Assembly: GCF_019351435.1 (NCBI RefSeq) | Contig: NZ_JAHWYN010000003.1 | Location: 310,001 to 374,000, forward strand | Source: Flavobacterium taihuense | GTDB taxonomy: Bacteria > Bacteroidota > Bacteroidia > Flavobacteriales > Flavobacteriaceae | DNA length: 64,000 bases | Direction of reading: 5' to 3' | Shown: piece by piece, positions 19,301 to 27,429 of the stretch | How the letters are laid out: each line of letters starts with the position of its first letter | How positions within the stretch are numbered: position 1 is the first letter of the stretch | Program-made: the position numbers and the translations under genes | Notes under the pieces: generated by a model | What the model saw: only the letters and a program-made list of their open reading frames with translations | Told to the model about the DNA's origin: nothing | The model's database searches: none

Positions 19301-21450
19301 AAAGACTTTATGTCAATAAGTTTTATTTGGATCATTCCGGAAATGAAATGAAAATTCAATCGCAAGGCAATCAAAACAATGCTCCGCTACACGTTGATTT
19401 TTTGAATTTCAAAATAGAGACAATTTTGAATGTGATAAAGAAAGATGAATTGGAAATGCAAGGTTTGATAAATGGATCAGCTGTAGTCGAAAATGTCATG
19501 ACGAATCCAATTTTTACTTCAGATTTGACCATTGATAAGTTTGTGTTTGGAGGAGAAGCTGTTGGAAATATCAGTTTAAAAGTGGATAATAAAACGGCAA
19601 ATGTTCTTTCGGCAAATATGACGCTATCTGGCGAAGGAAATGATCTGGCTCTTTTGGGAACATATAGGATTGACAACGATAATTTTGATTTGAATTTAGA
19701 TGTAAATCAATTAAATGTCAAAAGCATTCAAGGGTTTTCTTTTGGAAATATAACCGATGGTAAAGGTTCTTTGTCTGGGCAATTTAAGATTACCGGAACT
19801 ATTTCGGAACCAAAAGTAAATGGAGATTTATCATTTAAAGATGCAGGTTTCCGAATCACAAAACTGAATTCTTATTTTACTGTAAATAACGAAAAAATCG
19901 CCTTGCGAAATGAAGAAATTGCATTCGACAACTTCTCTATTTTTGATGAAAATGGAAATGAACTCGGTGTAAACGGTAAAATGACAACCCAAAATTTCAG
20001 GGATTTCAATTTTGATTTGGCGGTAAAAGCGGATGATTTCAGAGCAATACATTCTAAAGTTACCGATAATGATCTGTTTTATGGCGATCTATTTTTGGAT
20101 ACCAAATTAAAAATAGAAGGAACGCTTGACAATCCTATTGTCAATGGGAATATAGAGGTAAATGACGAAACAAAATTCACGGTTGTTATGCCTCAGTCGG
20201 ATCCTTCTATTGTTGATAGGGAAGGAATTGTGGAGTTTGTTGACGAAGACAATCTGTATTTAAAACAAACCGTTGCGTTGCAGAAGGAACTGAATCAATC
20301 GAAATTAATGGGAATGGATGTCTCAGTTGCTATTACTATAAACAAGGAAGCCGATTTTACGTTGGTGATTGATAAAGGAAATGGTGACTATTTAAATTTA
20401 AAAGGAGAAGCCGAGCTTACCGCTGGAATTGACCCTTCCGGAAAAACTACGCTGACGGGTAAATATGAATTTAGTAGTGGTTCTTATGAAATGAATTTCA
20501 ATATGATCCGACGTAAATTTGATATTCAGAAGGGTAGTTATATTATTTGGAATGGAGAGCCAACGATGGCAACTGTAAGTATTACGGCAGTTTATAAAGT
20601 TAATGCTTCACCATTGGATTTACTAGGCGATCAACTTGGGGCGGTTACGCCTGAGGTTAAAAACACCTACAAACAAAAAATACCATTCCAGACTTTATTG
20701 AAGATGAATGGCGAATTGCTAAAGCCGGAAATTACTTTTGACATCGTTTTGCCCGATGGGAATTATGATGTTTCATCGGATATTGTGAGTGCATCGCAAA
20801 CAAAGCTAGAACAGCTGAGACAAGATCCATCGGAATTAAACAAACAAGTATTTGCATTGTTGTTGTTAAATCGATTCGTAGGCGAAAATCCTTTTGCTAC
20901 GGAAAGCGGAAGCACAAGTGCTGAATATCTTGCGAGACAAAGCGCAAGTAAAATACTTTCACAACAATTGAATGATTTAGCAGGAGATTTAATAGCGGGG
21001 GTTCAGTTGGAATTTGATTTGGAATCGACCGAAGATTATACTTCTGGCGCCAAAGAAACCAGAACTGATTTGAATGTGGGAATTTCAAAGAAACTTTTGA
21101 ACGACAGGTTGAAAATTACCGTGGGGAGCAGTTTTGGAGTGGAAGGAGCAGAACGAGCCAATGAAGATGCCTCCAATATTGCCGGCGATGCTTCATTAGA
21201 ATATTTATTGAGCAAAGACGGCAGGTATATGATTCGCGCGTATAGAAAAAATGAATACCAAGTAGCGATTCAAGGCGAAATTGTAGAAACAGGCGTTGTC
21301 TTTGTCATCACGATGGAATATAATAGATTCAAAGAGCTTTTTAAACGAAGCGCTAAAGAAATTGAGATTACAAAAAAGGAACGGATTCGTAAAGAAAAAA
21401 AGAAATTGGAGAAAGAGAAACAAAAGTCTAAGCTGTCTTATGAAAATTAA
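16387..21450 (+). CDS. tamB: Translocation/assembly module protein TamB (DUF490)
   Basis: Very large (1687 residues) inner-membrane-anchored periplasmic protein. One transmembrane helix (about 15-38) is followed by AsmA/TamB-like beta-groove repeats over roughly 1200 residues and the C-terminal DUF490 region (about 1280-1640) with blocks such as GKTTLTGKYEFSSGSYEMNF and QVFALLLLNRFVGENPF. TamB-type proteins bridge the envelope and are thought to move lipids or assist outer-membrane protein assembly. The Lys/Glu-rich last 40 residues are probably disordered. The gene overlaps the tamL start by 11 bases, so the two halves of the system are coupled, the arrangement conserved in Bacteroidetes. 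Confidence 0.95.
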   Translation: MNPKLNSFVKKAKRIILWSAVTILVFLVLIIVLIQVPAIQNFTKDKVLTYLNDKLKTKSSLDRIAISFPKTIVLEGFYFEDQHKDTLLSGKRLAIDIDLFKIINHEVEINSIELENTTANISRNKDGVFNFDYIIKAFASKEPKDPDSKPYSVSVVDVDLKNIKFSFEDDLSKNDIRLKLKNFSTKFKKFDLDKMDFNIPYVDLNGLNVVLNQDLVEKIAEVSVKTVDTIAKRSDFNLELKKITLSKIKVLYDSKDSRMNSGFTLGSLKLLVNDLDIKNQMLDFEKFEVKNLKGNLLLGKKDKQLKTPNLDTTAISKNGWKMKLNSIDMQNIAFKFDDMQSPAIAMGIDYSHLDWNGLNAKAEDVYFRNETISGRVNSLALNEKSGLQIQQLKTQFFYGPKQAYLNNLYVRTPQTELKDKLKVNYQSIDGISKDIGDLSVDANLSQSRIGFKDILLFAPQLRKMNPFQSNPNAILYINSRVNGKVKDLNIPYFQMQGIGNTKVSVSGKIKGLPNYEKAFFDLDIKNITSSSRDVLSFVPKGSLPKTIRLPEQFNASGKFKGSINNFKTKLALNSSYGKANVDALFDNRIKNIEKYDATIAFMDFNLGRLIKNDSLGKITGNAKVKGQGLNPKTANAQLVAIVKKADFNKYTYSNMALKGTIAKGNFDVKADSKDPNLKFKLDANGGFKDKYPAVKLNLNLDIADLEKLNLHAGPMKLRGNVVADIANSNPDYLNGEILASNVQILQDTEPIVLDKVKIIAFADGKSNNIKISSQFVNAEIDGKYKLTTLSDAIQNSLSKYINVQTAKYGTTSEKQQFTFKLSIQNDPVLYKLIPKLTSLEPVIISGKYNSVGDTLEIKGAIPKIIYANNTISDGKINVGTKNNAIEYQVSVATIEGTQFKIPFTSLTGKAENNILSYALQVKDKDKKDQYFIAGELRHEDSKNVIKLNAESLVLNYDKWNINPENSVEFGGKRLYVNKFYLDHSGNEMKIQSQGNQNNAPLHVDFLNFKIETILNVIKKDELEMQGLINGSAVVENVMTNPIFTSDLTIDKFVFGGEAVGNISLKVDNKTANVLSANMTLSGEGNDLALLGTYRIDNDNFDLNLDVNQLNVKSIQGFSFGNITDGKGSLSGQFKITGTISEPKVNGDLSFKDAGFRITKLNSYFTVNNEKIALRNEEIAFDNFSIFDENGNELGVNGKMTTQNFRDFNFDLAVKADDFRAIHSKVTDNDLFYGDLFLDTKLKIEGTLDNPIVNGNIEVNDETKFTVVMPQSDPSIVDREGIVEFVDEDNLYLKQTVALQKELNQSKLMGMDVSVAITINKEADFTLVIDKGNGDYLNLKGEAELTAGIDPSGKTTLTGKYEFSSGSYEMNFNMIRRKFDIQKGSYIIWNGEPTMATVSITAVYKVNASPLDLLGDQLGAVTPEVKNTYKQKIPFQTLLKMNGELLKPEITFDIVLPDGNYDVSSDIVSASQTKLEQLRQDPSELNKQVFALLLLNRFVGENPFATESGSTSAEYLARQSASKILSQQLNDLAGDLIAGVQLEFDLESTEDYTSGAKETRTDLNVGISKKLLNDRLKITVGSSFGVEGAERANEDASNIAGDASLEYLLSKDGRYMIRAYRKNEYQVAIQGEIVETGVVFVITMEYNRFKELFKRSAKEIEITKKERIRKEKKKLEKEKQKSKLSYEN

Positions 21451-23734
21451 ATATTCAAAATATCTTTTACTTCTATGCTCATTCTTTATTTTAGGATGCA
21501 GTAACACCAAGTATTTGCCCGAAGGTGACTTGCTGTATACGGGAGGTTCCGTAAAACTGGAGGATTCAATCATAAAAAGAAAAGCCAGAAAAGCATTAGA
21601 AACAGAATTGAAAAATCTTTTGCGCCCCAAACCAAACAAGCAAATATTGGGATTAAGACCAAAATTGTTCATTTATAATTTGGCAGGAAAGCCAAAAAAA
21701 GAAAAGGGATTTCAATATTGGTTGCGTACCAAAGTGGGCGAACCACCCGTTTTATTCAGCCATGTAGATTTAGAATATAATACATCCTTGCTTCGTAATT
21801 ATACTGAAAACAGAGGGTATTTTAAAACCAAAGTACAGGCAGATTCTACGAGACATGGTAAACGAGCGACAGCAGAATTTACCATTTGGCCTTCAAAACA
21901 GTATAAAATTAAAACGGTTTCTTTTCCAGATGATTCAACTGCTTTGGGAAAAGAAATTAGTAAAACCCAAAAAAGAACCCTTTTAATTCCAGGAAATCCT
22001 TATGATTTAGAAGTTATAAAGTTGGAGCGTGACCGCATTGATGCCAGATTAAAGGAAAAAGGATATTATTTTTTTAATCCTGATTATATTTTGGCCCAAG
22101 TTGACAGCACCAAAGGAGATCACGAAGTGAGTATTAGACTAAAAATAAAAGAGGAAGCACCCTCAAAAGCGAGAAAACCTTATACCATAAATGATATTAT
22201 TGTCTATTCGAATTATTCAATTCTAACGGATAGTATTGGTTATAAAAAGGAAGATATTGTACAGTACAAAGATTTTACGATTATTGATTCGGCCAAGACT
22301 TTTAATCCCAGAGTTTTTGACCGCACATTGTATTTTAAAAAAGGCGATTTGTACAACAGAAAAAACCATAACCTTTCCTTAAACAGGTTTGTGAATTTAG
22401 GCACTTTTAAGTTTGTAAAAAATGAATTTAAAGTAGATGATTCAATTCCTGATGCGTTAAATGCGTATTATTATTTGACATTGTTGCCCAAAAAATTTCT
22501 TCGATTTGAAGTAGGAGCCAGTACCAATTCAGCGGGATATACAGGCTCTGAAACGAAAATTAATTGGGACAACAGAAACTTTTTTGGAGGAGCCGAATTG
22601 TTTACACTCTCTTTATTTGGTGGTGTTGATTTTCAGGTTTCAGGTCAAAATGGAGGTCATGATATTTATACTTTTGGGGGGGAAGCGAGTTTGATGTGGC
22701 CTCGTTTAGTTGCTCCTTTTAAATGGCAAAATTCAAGCGAATTTGTTCCTAGAACAAAAGTGCTTGTACGTTATGAACGCCAAAGTAAGGCCGATCAGTA
22801 TACTTTGAATTCTTTCAAAACTTCTTTCGGTTATTTGTGGAAAGAAAGTGTGCGAGCGGAACATGAATTGAAAATATTGGAAATTAATTATGTAAGCCCA
22901 AAAAATGTTACAGCTTCTTATCTGGAAGAAATTTCAAAAAATCCATCATTGGGAAAAGTAATCGAAAAGCAACTTATTTTTGGTCCGACCTATTCATATA
23001 CGTTTACCAATACGATGCAAAAAAGGAAAAAAAATACGGTGTATTTCAACGGTGAATTGGATTTAGCGGGGAATGTTACTGGATTGCTTATGGGAGCTAA
23101 TGCCAAAAAAGGCGATACCATCAAGTTCTTTGACGTGCCTTTCAGTCAATTTGTGAAAGTTAAAGGAGATTTCAGACATTACCTAAAACTCGGTGAAAAC
23201 AGCAAGTTAGCCAGTAGATTAATTGCCGGCGTTGGATATGCTTATGGAAACAACACTGTAATGCCTTCATCCAGACAGTTTGTTGCCGGGGGACCCAATA
23301 GTATTCGAGCCTTCAGGTCACAATCGGTCGGGCCGGGAAGTTATAAAAAACTTGATCCAAATGCTGAATTTTTAGAAGATCAATTAGGGGATATAAAATT
23401 AGAATTCAATACCGAATACAGAACCAAATTATTCAGTATCGTAAACGGAGCTTTGTTTATGGATGCGGGAAATATTTGGCTTCTGAATGAAGATAAAAAT
23501 AAACCTGGCGGTCAGATTTCAAAAGATTTTATGAAACAGATTGCGGTTGGAGTAGGAGCGGGATTGCGTTTTGATTTTTCTTTTTTAATCCTCCGAACCG
23601 ATCTCGCTTTCCCCATCAGACAGCCTTATTTGGTCAACGGAAGCAATTGGGTGATTGACGACATTAATTTTGGAAGTGGTTCTTGGCGAAAAGACAATCT
23701 GATGCTCAATATCGCTATTGGTTATCCTTTTTAA
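21440..23734 (+). CDS. tamL: BamA/TamA-family outer-membrane lipoprotein TamL
   Basis: 764 residues from the ATG at 21440. This start yields a lipoprotein signal (LLLCSFFILGCSNTKYLPEG) that an earlier in-frame start would bury. POTRA-like domains occupy about 30-370. A 16-strand Omp85 barrel runs from about 380 to the terminal Phe (IGYPF) and includes the lid-lock-type motif VAGGPNSIRAFRS. In Bacteroidetes the TamA partner is a lipoprotein (TamL), as here. It inserts or assembles outer-membrane components together with TamB, whose gene it overlaps by 11 bases. Confidence 0.93.
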   Translation: MKIKYSKYLLLLCSFFILGCSNTKYLPEGDLLYTGGSVKLEDSIIKRKARKALETELKNLLRPKPNKQILGLRPKLFIYNLAGKPKKEKGFQYWLRTKVGEPPVLFSHVDLEYNTSLLRNYTENRGYFKTKVQADSTRHGKRATAEFTIWPSKQYKIKTVSFPDDSTALGKEISKTQKRTLLIPGNPYDLEVIKLERDRIDARLKEKGYYFFNPDYILAQVDSTKGDHEVSIRLKIKEEAPSKARKPYTINDIIVYSNYSILTDSIGYKKEDIVQYKDFTIIDSAKTFNPRVFDRTLYFKKGDLYNRKNHNLSLNRFVNLGTFKFVKNEFKVDDSIPDALNAYYYLTLLPKKFLRFEVGASTNSAGYTGSETKINWDNRNFFGGAELFTLSLFGGVDFQVSGQNGGHDIYTFGGEASLMWPRLVAPFKWQNSSEFVPRTKVLVRYERQSKADQYTLNSFKTSFGYLWKESVRAEHELKILEINYVSPKNVTASYLEEISKNPSLGKVIEKQLIFGPTYSYTFTNTMQKRKKNTVYFNGELDLAGNVTGLLMGANAKKGDTIKFFDVPFSQFVKVKGDFRHYLKLGENSKLASRLIAGVGYAYGNNTVMPSSRQFVAGGPNSIRAFRSQSVGPGSYKKLDPNAEFLEDQLGDIKLEFNTEYRTKLFSIVNGALFMDAGNIWLLNEDKNKPGGQISKDFMKQIAVGVGAGLRFDFSFLILRTDLAFPIRQPYLVNGSNWVIDDINFGSGSWRKDNLMLNIAIGYPF

Positions 23735-23798
23735 TGATTATCCACTGCATCCGATTATAAATTTTTGGAGCCGAAAGATTTGATATTTTAGGAAATAT

Positions 23799-23868
23799 GG
23801 TCCCGCTTTCCGTTACAATCTTATAAGCCGAACCCCGGCTTATAAGGATTTTTACTTCAATCGGGGCT
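23799..23868 (-). repeat. Hairpin cassette of the dispersed repeat family (ATTG/ACGGAAAGC subtype)
   Basis: CTTATAAGCCG (23820-23830) pairs perfectly with 23836-23846 around a 5-base loop. Read on the minus strand, the flanks are CCCCGATTGAAGTAAAAATCC before and GATTGTAACGGAAAGCGGGACC after. The copy at 38557 has the related flanks ATTGCAGTGGA and AACGGAAAGCCCGACC around a different hairpin. It is therefore the same cassette type with an exchanged stem. It lies in the 480-base convergent gap 23735-24214, which otherwise holds the long inverted repeat at 23962 and the terminator at 24138. Confidence 0.55.
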
Positions 23869-23961
23869 AAGGGAAGACATTTCGATTTTTTGCCATCATT
23901 CAAAAAAAAGAAATATTAAATGAGATTCAAGTAGTCATATCACAGAATACCTACCCTCAAT

Positions 23962-24072
23962 CTTGTCATCCCGAGGAACGAGGGATCTCCATAATACTAT
24001 TCGACAAAGCCACTTTTTTTATTTAGATTGCGGAGCTACTTGCGGAGTTCCCTCGTTCCTCGGGATGACAAG
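23962..24072. repeat. Long inverted repeat, 24-base perfect arms
   Basis: CTTGTCATCCCGAGG... (23962-23985) is exactly complementary to 24049-24072. The arms extend to 29 bases (23962-23990 and 24044-24072) with one mismatch. The 53-base centre is AT-rich. It lies between convergent tamL and the hydroxylase gene. Its GC-rich arms stand out from the surroundings and match a type of intergenic repeat familiar from flavobacterial genomes. No transposase is nearby. Confidence 0.85.
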
Positions 24073-24137
24073 TTTACGGATAGTTGGGATGTTAAAAAAC
24101 GGCAATGGTCGTCAGGAATAGCTATTTTTTTTTGTAA

Positions 24138-24185
24138 TAAAAAAACACAAATTTTGACTTAAAAATAATTTGTGAAAATTTGTGT
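24138..24185 (-). terminator. Terminator of the aromatic amino-acid hydroxylase gene
   Basis: On the minus strand ACACAAATTTT (from 24185) pairs with AAAATTTGTGT (to 24145), an 11-base stem with a 19-base loop, followed by seven T. It starts 30 bases after the stop at 24215. Confidence 0.7.
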
Positions 24186-24214
24186 CTATAAATTTTTAAT
24201 CTATGCTTATAATT

Positions 24215-25978
24215 CTAATGCGTTGTTTCCTCATTCTCAAAAATCAACTCCAATCCATTTGAAATTAATTTTTCGATTTCGGGACGTTGTTTTTTAAGGT
24301 TATCCAAATGCAAAAGGACCTCTTGCATCATATTCGTTTCATTTCGTGTGTTTAAAAGCTCAATCAATTCGACAGAAAGCAACCAATCATTTGGATGTTG
24401 ATTTTGCAGTTTTGTAAAAATAGGCTCCAATGCAGTTTTTGTATCATTCGATTCACGAATGTTTCTTACCGTTTGATACAATACTTCAAGATCATCTCTT
24501 TCAGCAGTATGTTTGGCTTTAATGGTTTTACTTGAAGGTACGTGCGAAATCAAATCAAAACTGTTCACATCGGCCGGACCCGAAAAAGCCGAAACTAGTT
24601 TTTTGCCCACAGCCATATCATAATTCCCCCATTCCGGTTGGAATAAAATAGTGTTGCGGTGTGTAACCGTACAGTTTTTGAAACAAATTAAGATAATCTC
24701 TCCGTGCAGATTTCTCTTTCCGGTAATGATTTCTCCAACCACTTTTATATCGCCTTCAAACTCCAAAGTAGCCGTTTGTCCTTCATAAACACCATAGGCT
24801 TTTAGGTCACGAGGACTCATATCTTCGATAGCAAGATTAATTCCTTTTAGTTTCCCTATTGGGCTACCAAAACCTTCTGGATGCGTACTTGTTCCGTGAC
24901 CAACCAATTCTTTTTCGCGATATGATAAAGCAGTTTTTCCAGTAGTTTGAAAGTAAATTGGTTTTCCTTCGTGTTCAATGACATTCGTGAAAACTCCCGA
25001 AATCTGTAAACCAGTACTCAATTCAACAGTTCCCAATGCTTTCGAGTGAATTAGTTTTTTTAACCCCGACAATCCTCCTGTACGCAAAGCCATAGTGTTG
25101 GCAAACTCTTCCAATATTAAACTCAAATAGGCAAAATCAGGAGTGACATACAACTGCGGTTGTAATTTGGTAATATCAAAGCTTTGGTGCACTGCCGAAA
25201 AATCATAAGGGATTTTTTTTACATTATCTGTCATACACCAAGCGCTTTCACCAATGGATGACAATAAACCGGCACCGTAAATTTTCGGATTTTCTAATGT
25301 ACCTATTAGACCATATTCCACAGTCCACCAGTGCAGGTTTCTGATTTGGGCCATCTCAGATAATTCACCCATATTATTTTGCAGATCTTCCACCGCTTTT
25401 TCGGCAGCTTCTATTTCGGCTTTTGACGTGCCTTCGGCTTCTTTCAAAATAGAAAGCAAGCGAATCGCTTCATACATTTCGTAATCTTTATGTGAAGAAA
25501 TCGCTTTACAACCGATTTCGCCAAAACGTCTTAAATATTCCGCGTATTCAGGATTCGCAATAATAGGGGCGTGACCGGCACCTTCGTGAATAATATCCGG
25601 TGCAGGCGTATATTCAATATGTTCGAGTTGACGAATGTCTGATGCAATGACCAAAACATTATAAGCCTGAAATTCCATAAAAGCATTCGGCGGAATAAAG
25701 CCATCAACCGCCACGGCAGCCCAGCCAATTTCGCTTAAGATGCGGTTCATGCCATACATACTCGGAATGTTGTCTACTTCAATACCCGTTTTTTTCAAAC
25801 CTTCCAGATACGAACTATGCGCTACCTTCGAGAGATAATTCACGTTTTTACGCATTACATAGCGCCAAACTGCTTGATTAATTGGTGTGTAATCACTGTA
25901 ATCCTGAGGTTTGATAAACTGTTTTAAATGTTTAGGTAATCGTTCTAATAATGGATTACTTGCTATTTTTGTGTTCAT
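24215..25978 (-). CDS. phhA: Aromatic amino acid hydroxylase (phenylalanine 4-monooxygenase type)
   Basis: Pterin-dependent, iron-containing hydroxylase, probably converting phenylalanine to tyrosine in the cytosol. The iron ligands are visible: H131 and H136 in DIIHEGAGHAP, and Glu about 221 in WWTVEYGL. A helical insertion of about 45 residues separates the two parts compared with the mammalian enzymes. After about residue 340 comes a long C-terminal extension (about 250 residues) that is present in the Bacteroidetes members but not in the classical 270-residue bacterial PhhA. I start at 25978 rather than 26005 because a CAAAAGTA (TACTTTTG on the minus strand, a -7 box) covers 26003-26010. 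587 residues. Product specificity for Phe over Trp is inferred. Confidence 0.88.
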   Translation of the reverse strand: MNTKIASNPLLERLPKHLKQFIKPQDYSDYTPINQAVWRYVMRKNVNYLSKVAHSSYLEGLKKTGIEVDNIPSMYGMNRILSEIGWAAVAVDGFIPPNAFMEFQAYNVLVIASDIRQLEHIEYTPAPDIIHEGAGHAPIIANPEYAEYLRRFGEIGCKAISSHKDYEMYEAIRLLSILKEAEGTSKAEIEAAEKAVEDLQNNMGELSEMAQIRNLHWWTVEYGLIGTLENPKIYGAGLLSSIGESAWCMTDNVKKIPYDFSAVHQSFDITKLQPQLYVTPDFAYLSLILEEFANTMALRTGGLSGLKKLIHSKALGTVELSTGLQISGVFTNVIEHEGKPIYFQTTGKTALSYREKELVGHGTSTHPEGFGSPIGKLKGINLAIEDMSPRDLKAYGVYEGQTATLEFEGDIKVVGEIITGKRNLHGEIILICFKNCTVTHRNTILFQPEWGNYDMAVGKKLVSAFSGPADVNSFDLISHVPSSKTIKAKHTAERDDLEVLYQTVRNIRESNDTKTALEPIFTKLQNQHPNDWLLSVELIELLNTRNETNMMQEVLLHLDNLKKQRPEIEKLISNGLELIFENEETTH

Positions 25979-26049
25979 AACGAAATCGATGTAGTTTATG
26001 TGCAAAAGTACAATTTTAGGAGGTGAAAAGGAAGTTTTTACAATAGAAA

Positions 26050-26829
26050 TTATTTCTCCACTTTCTCTAAATCTTCCGCTTTTGTTTTGGTTAAATTCAG
26101 TTTATTGAATTCTTCGTTGTCGGGAATGTGTAATTCAAAATCGGCCATGTAGTCGATTTCGATTTCAAAATTTGAACCTAATAAATCCAATACGTGTCCA
26201 CCCGATTTTTTATCATCCGAAAGGAAATGAAAATGATAACCCGGAACATTCAAGCCTTTCATATATTCGGGAAATCGAAAACCAACCAGCGTTCCAGAAA
26301 TGGTTCCCAACTCAAAAACCGATTGCTTTTTTACGGCATCAATCATTAATGGATAGGGTTTGACTTGTTTGGAAACAGATCGGGTTTTTAGCGTTTGGCA
26401 TTTCACTTTGATTTTATAACCCACATATAAGTTTTTATTGGGTGAAATCGTGTCCAGTAAAGCATAGAGTTTTTTGAGGTCAAATGATTGATGTGCAAAA
26501 ACAACATTGTCTTTCGAGAAATTGGTAACTACAGCAAAAGGCGTTTTTTGGGAAGGTAAAACTTCATAGGCTTTCCCATCCGATTTGATTTGGTAGAAAT
26601 GATTGTCAAACCCAATCATTTCCCCGTCCAATTCATTAAAAGTCCCAATTCCGAAAGTCCCTTTCTTTTGCAAATCCTTAAAAGTCATGTCGCCATCAAA
26701 ACCGCCTTCCATCAAAGCGTTTATTGTAGCATATTGGTATATGCTTGTGTTTTTGCCTTTTTGGGCGGTACTTGCAAAAAAGGAAAATACAATAAAAAGT
26801 AAAAGGATTGTTTTTGAAAAGGAACGCAT
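26050..26829 (-). CDS. budA: Alpha-acetolactate decarboxylase with signal peptide
   Basis: Converts acetolactate to acetoin. 259 residues. The zinc ligands are H199, H201 and H212 (GYHFHFLSDDKKSGGH), exactly the H-x-H-x10-H spacing of the family, and the substrate-side Glu/Arg region is present. The N-terminus (residues 1-22, LLLFIVFSFFASTAQ) is a signal peptide, so the enzyme is predicted to act in the periplasm or outside the cell rather than in the cytosol. A minus-strand -7 box (TACTTTTG, 26854-26861) precedes the gene. It stands close to ilvA and an IlvN-like gene, but acetolactate synthase itself is not in the window. Confidence 0.9.
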   Translation of the reverse strand: MRSFSKTILLLFIVFSFFASTAQKGKNTSIYQYATINALMEGGFDGDMTFKDLQKKGTFGIGTFNELDGEMIGFDNHFYQIKSDGKAYEVLPSQKTPFAVVTNFSKDNVVFAHQSFDLKKLYALLDTISPNKNLYVGYKIKVKCQTLKTRSVSKQVKPYPLMIDAVKKQSVFELGTISGTLVGFRFPEYMKGLNVPGYHFHFLSDDKKSGGHVLDLLGSNFEIEIDYMADFELHIPDNEEFNKLNLTKTKAEDLEKVEK

Positions 26830-26882
26830 TGTAATTTGGTTTGATTAGTGTAGCAAAAGTAGTACAATGATTTTAAAAAATG

Positions 26883-26938
26883 AATCACCGCAGATTTTTA
26901 GATTAAAATATTTTAAAATCTGAAAATTTGCAGTGATT
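26883..26938. repeat. Imperfect inverted repeat (22-base arms)
   Basis: AATCACCGCAGATTTTTAGATT-type left arm (26883-26904) against 26917-26938. Nineteen of 22 positions pair and the other three are G-T compatible, so the fold survives as RNA. It lies between the globin gene and budA on the minus strand and may separate or terminate the two transcripts. Confidence 0.6.
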
Positions 26939-26962
26939 AACTATTTGATATACTTTCTATTT

Positions 26963-27355
26963 TTACAAAAGCGGATGCTTCGCTTCATGTCTGAAGTATT
27001 CAATTTTGTGATTGAACATCTCAGCCATATTTTGACCTCTAAGTTTGGCTTCATCGGCAAGCGAACCTGTAAATAAACTGTCGACGGTCTTAGTGAAAAT
27101 TTCCATCCAACGATTAAAATGCTCTTTCTCAACGGGAAGTTGTTTGTGAGGTGGAAAAGGACTTCCGGAATAGGTGTGTTCTTCCAGCAGGATAGTTTGC
27201 CAAAAACGGTACATTTTCTCTAGATGTTCAGGCCAACGGTCGCCTATTTTTTCGTTGAATATTGTACCAATTAATTCGTCTTTTTGTACAGTTGAGTAAA
27301 AGGTATTGACTAATAATTTAATGTCTTCTATGTTTGAAATGTCTTTGTTTATCAT
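26963..27355 (-). CDS. Group III truncated haemoglobin
   Basis: 130-residue 2-on-2 globin. The family signatures are visible: VNTFYSTVQKDELIGTIF in helix A/B, DRWPEHLEKMYRFWQTILL, the proximal histidine in KEHFNRWMEIF and the C-terminal helix. No signal peptide, so cytosolic. Group III globins are proposed to handle NO or peroxide. That would fit an organism with nitrate reductase genes, but here it is beside ilvA and not in the nitrate cluster. A -7 box TATCTTTG (minus, 27383-27390) sits 28 bases before the start. Confidence 0.92.
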   Translation of the reverse strand: MINKDISNIEDIKLLVNTFYSTVQKDELIGTIFNEKIGDRWPEHLEKMYRFWQTILLEEHTYSGSPFPPHKQLPVEKEHFNRWMEIFTKTVDSLFTGSLADEAKLRGQNMAEMFNHKIEYFRHEAKHPLL

Positions 27356-27429
27356 GATATTTTAATGTGAAAATTGCTCTTCCAAAGATACGCTATAATT
27401 AAAAAAACGATAGAAAAAGAGTTGTTAAT

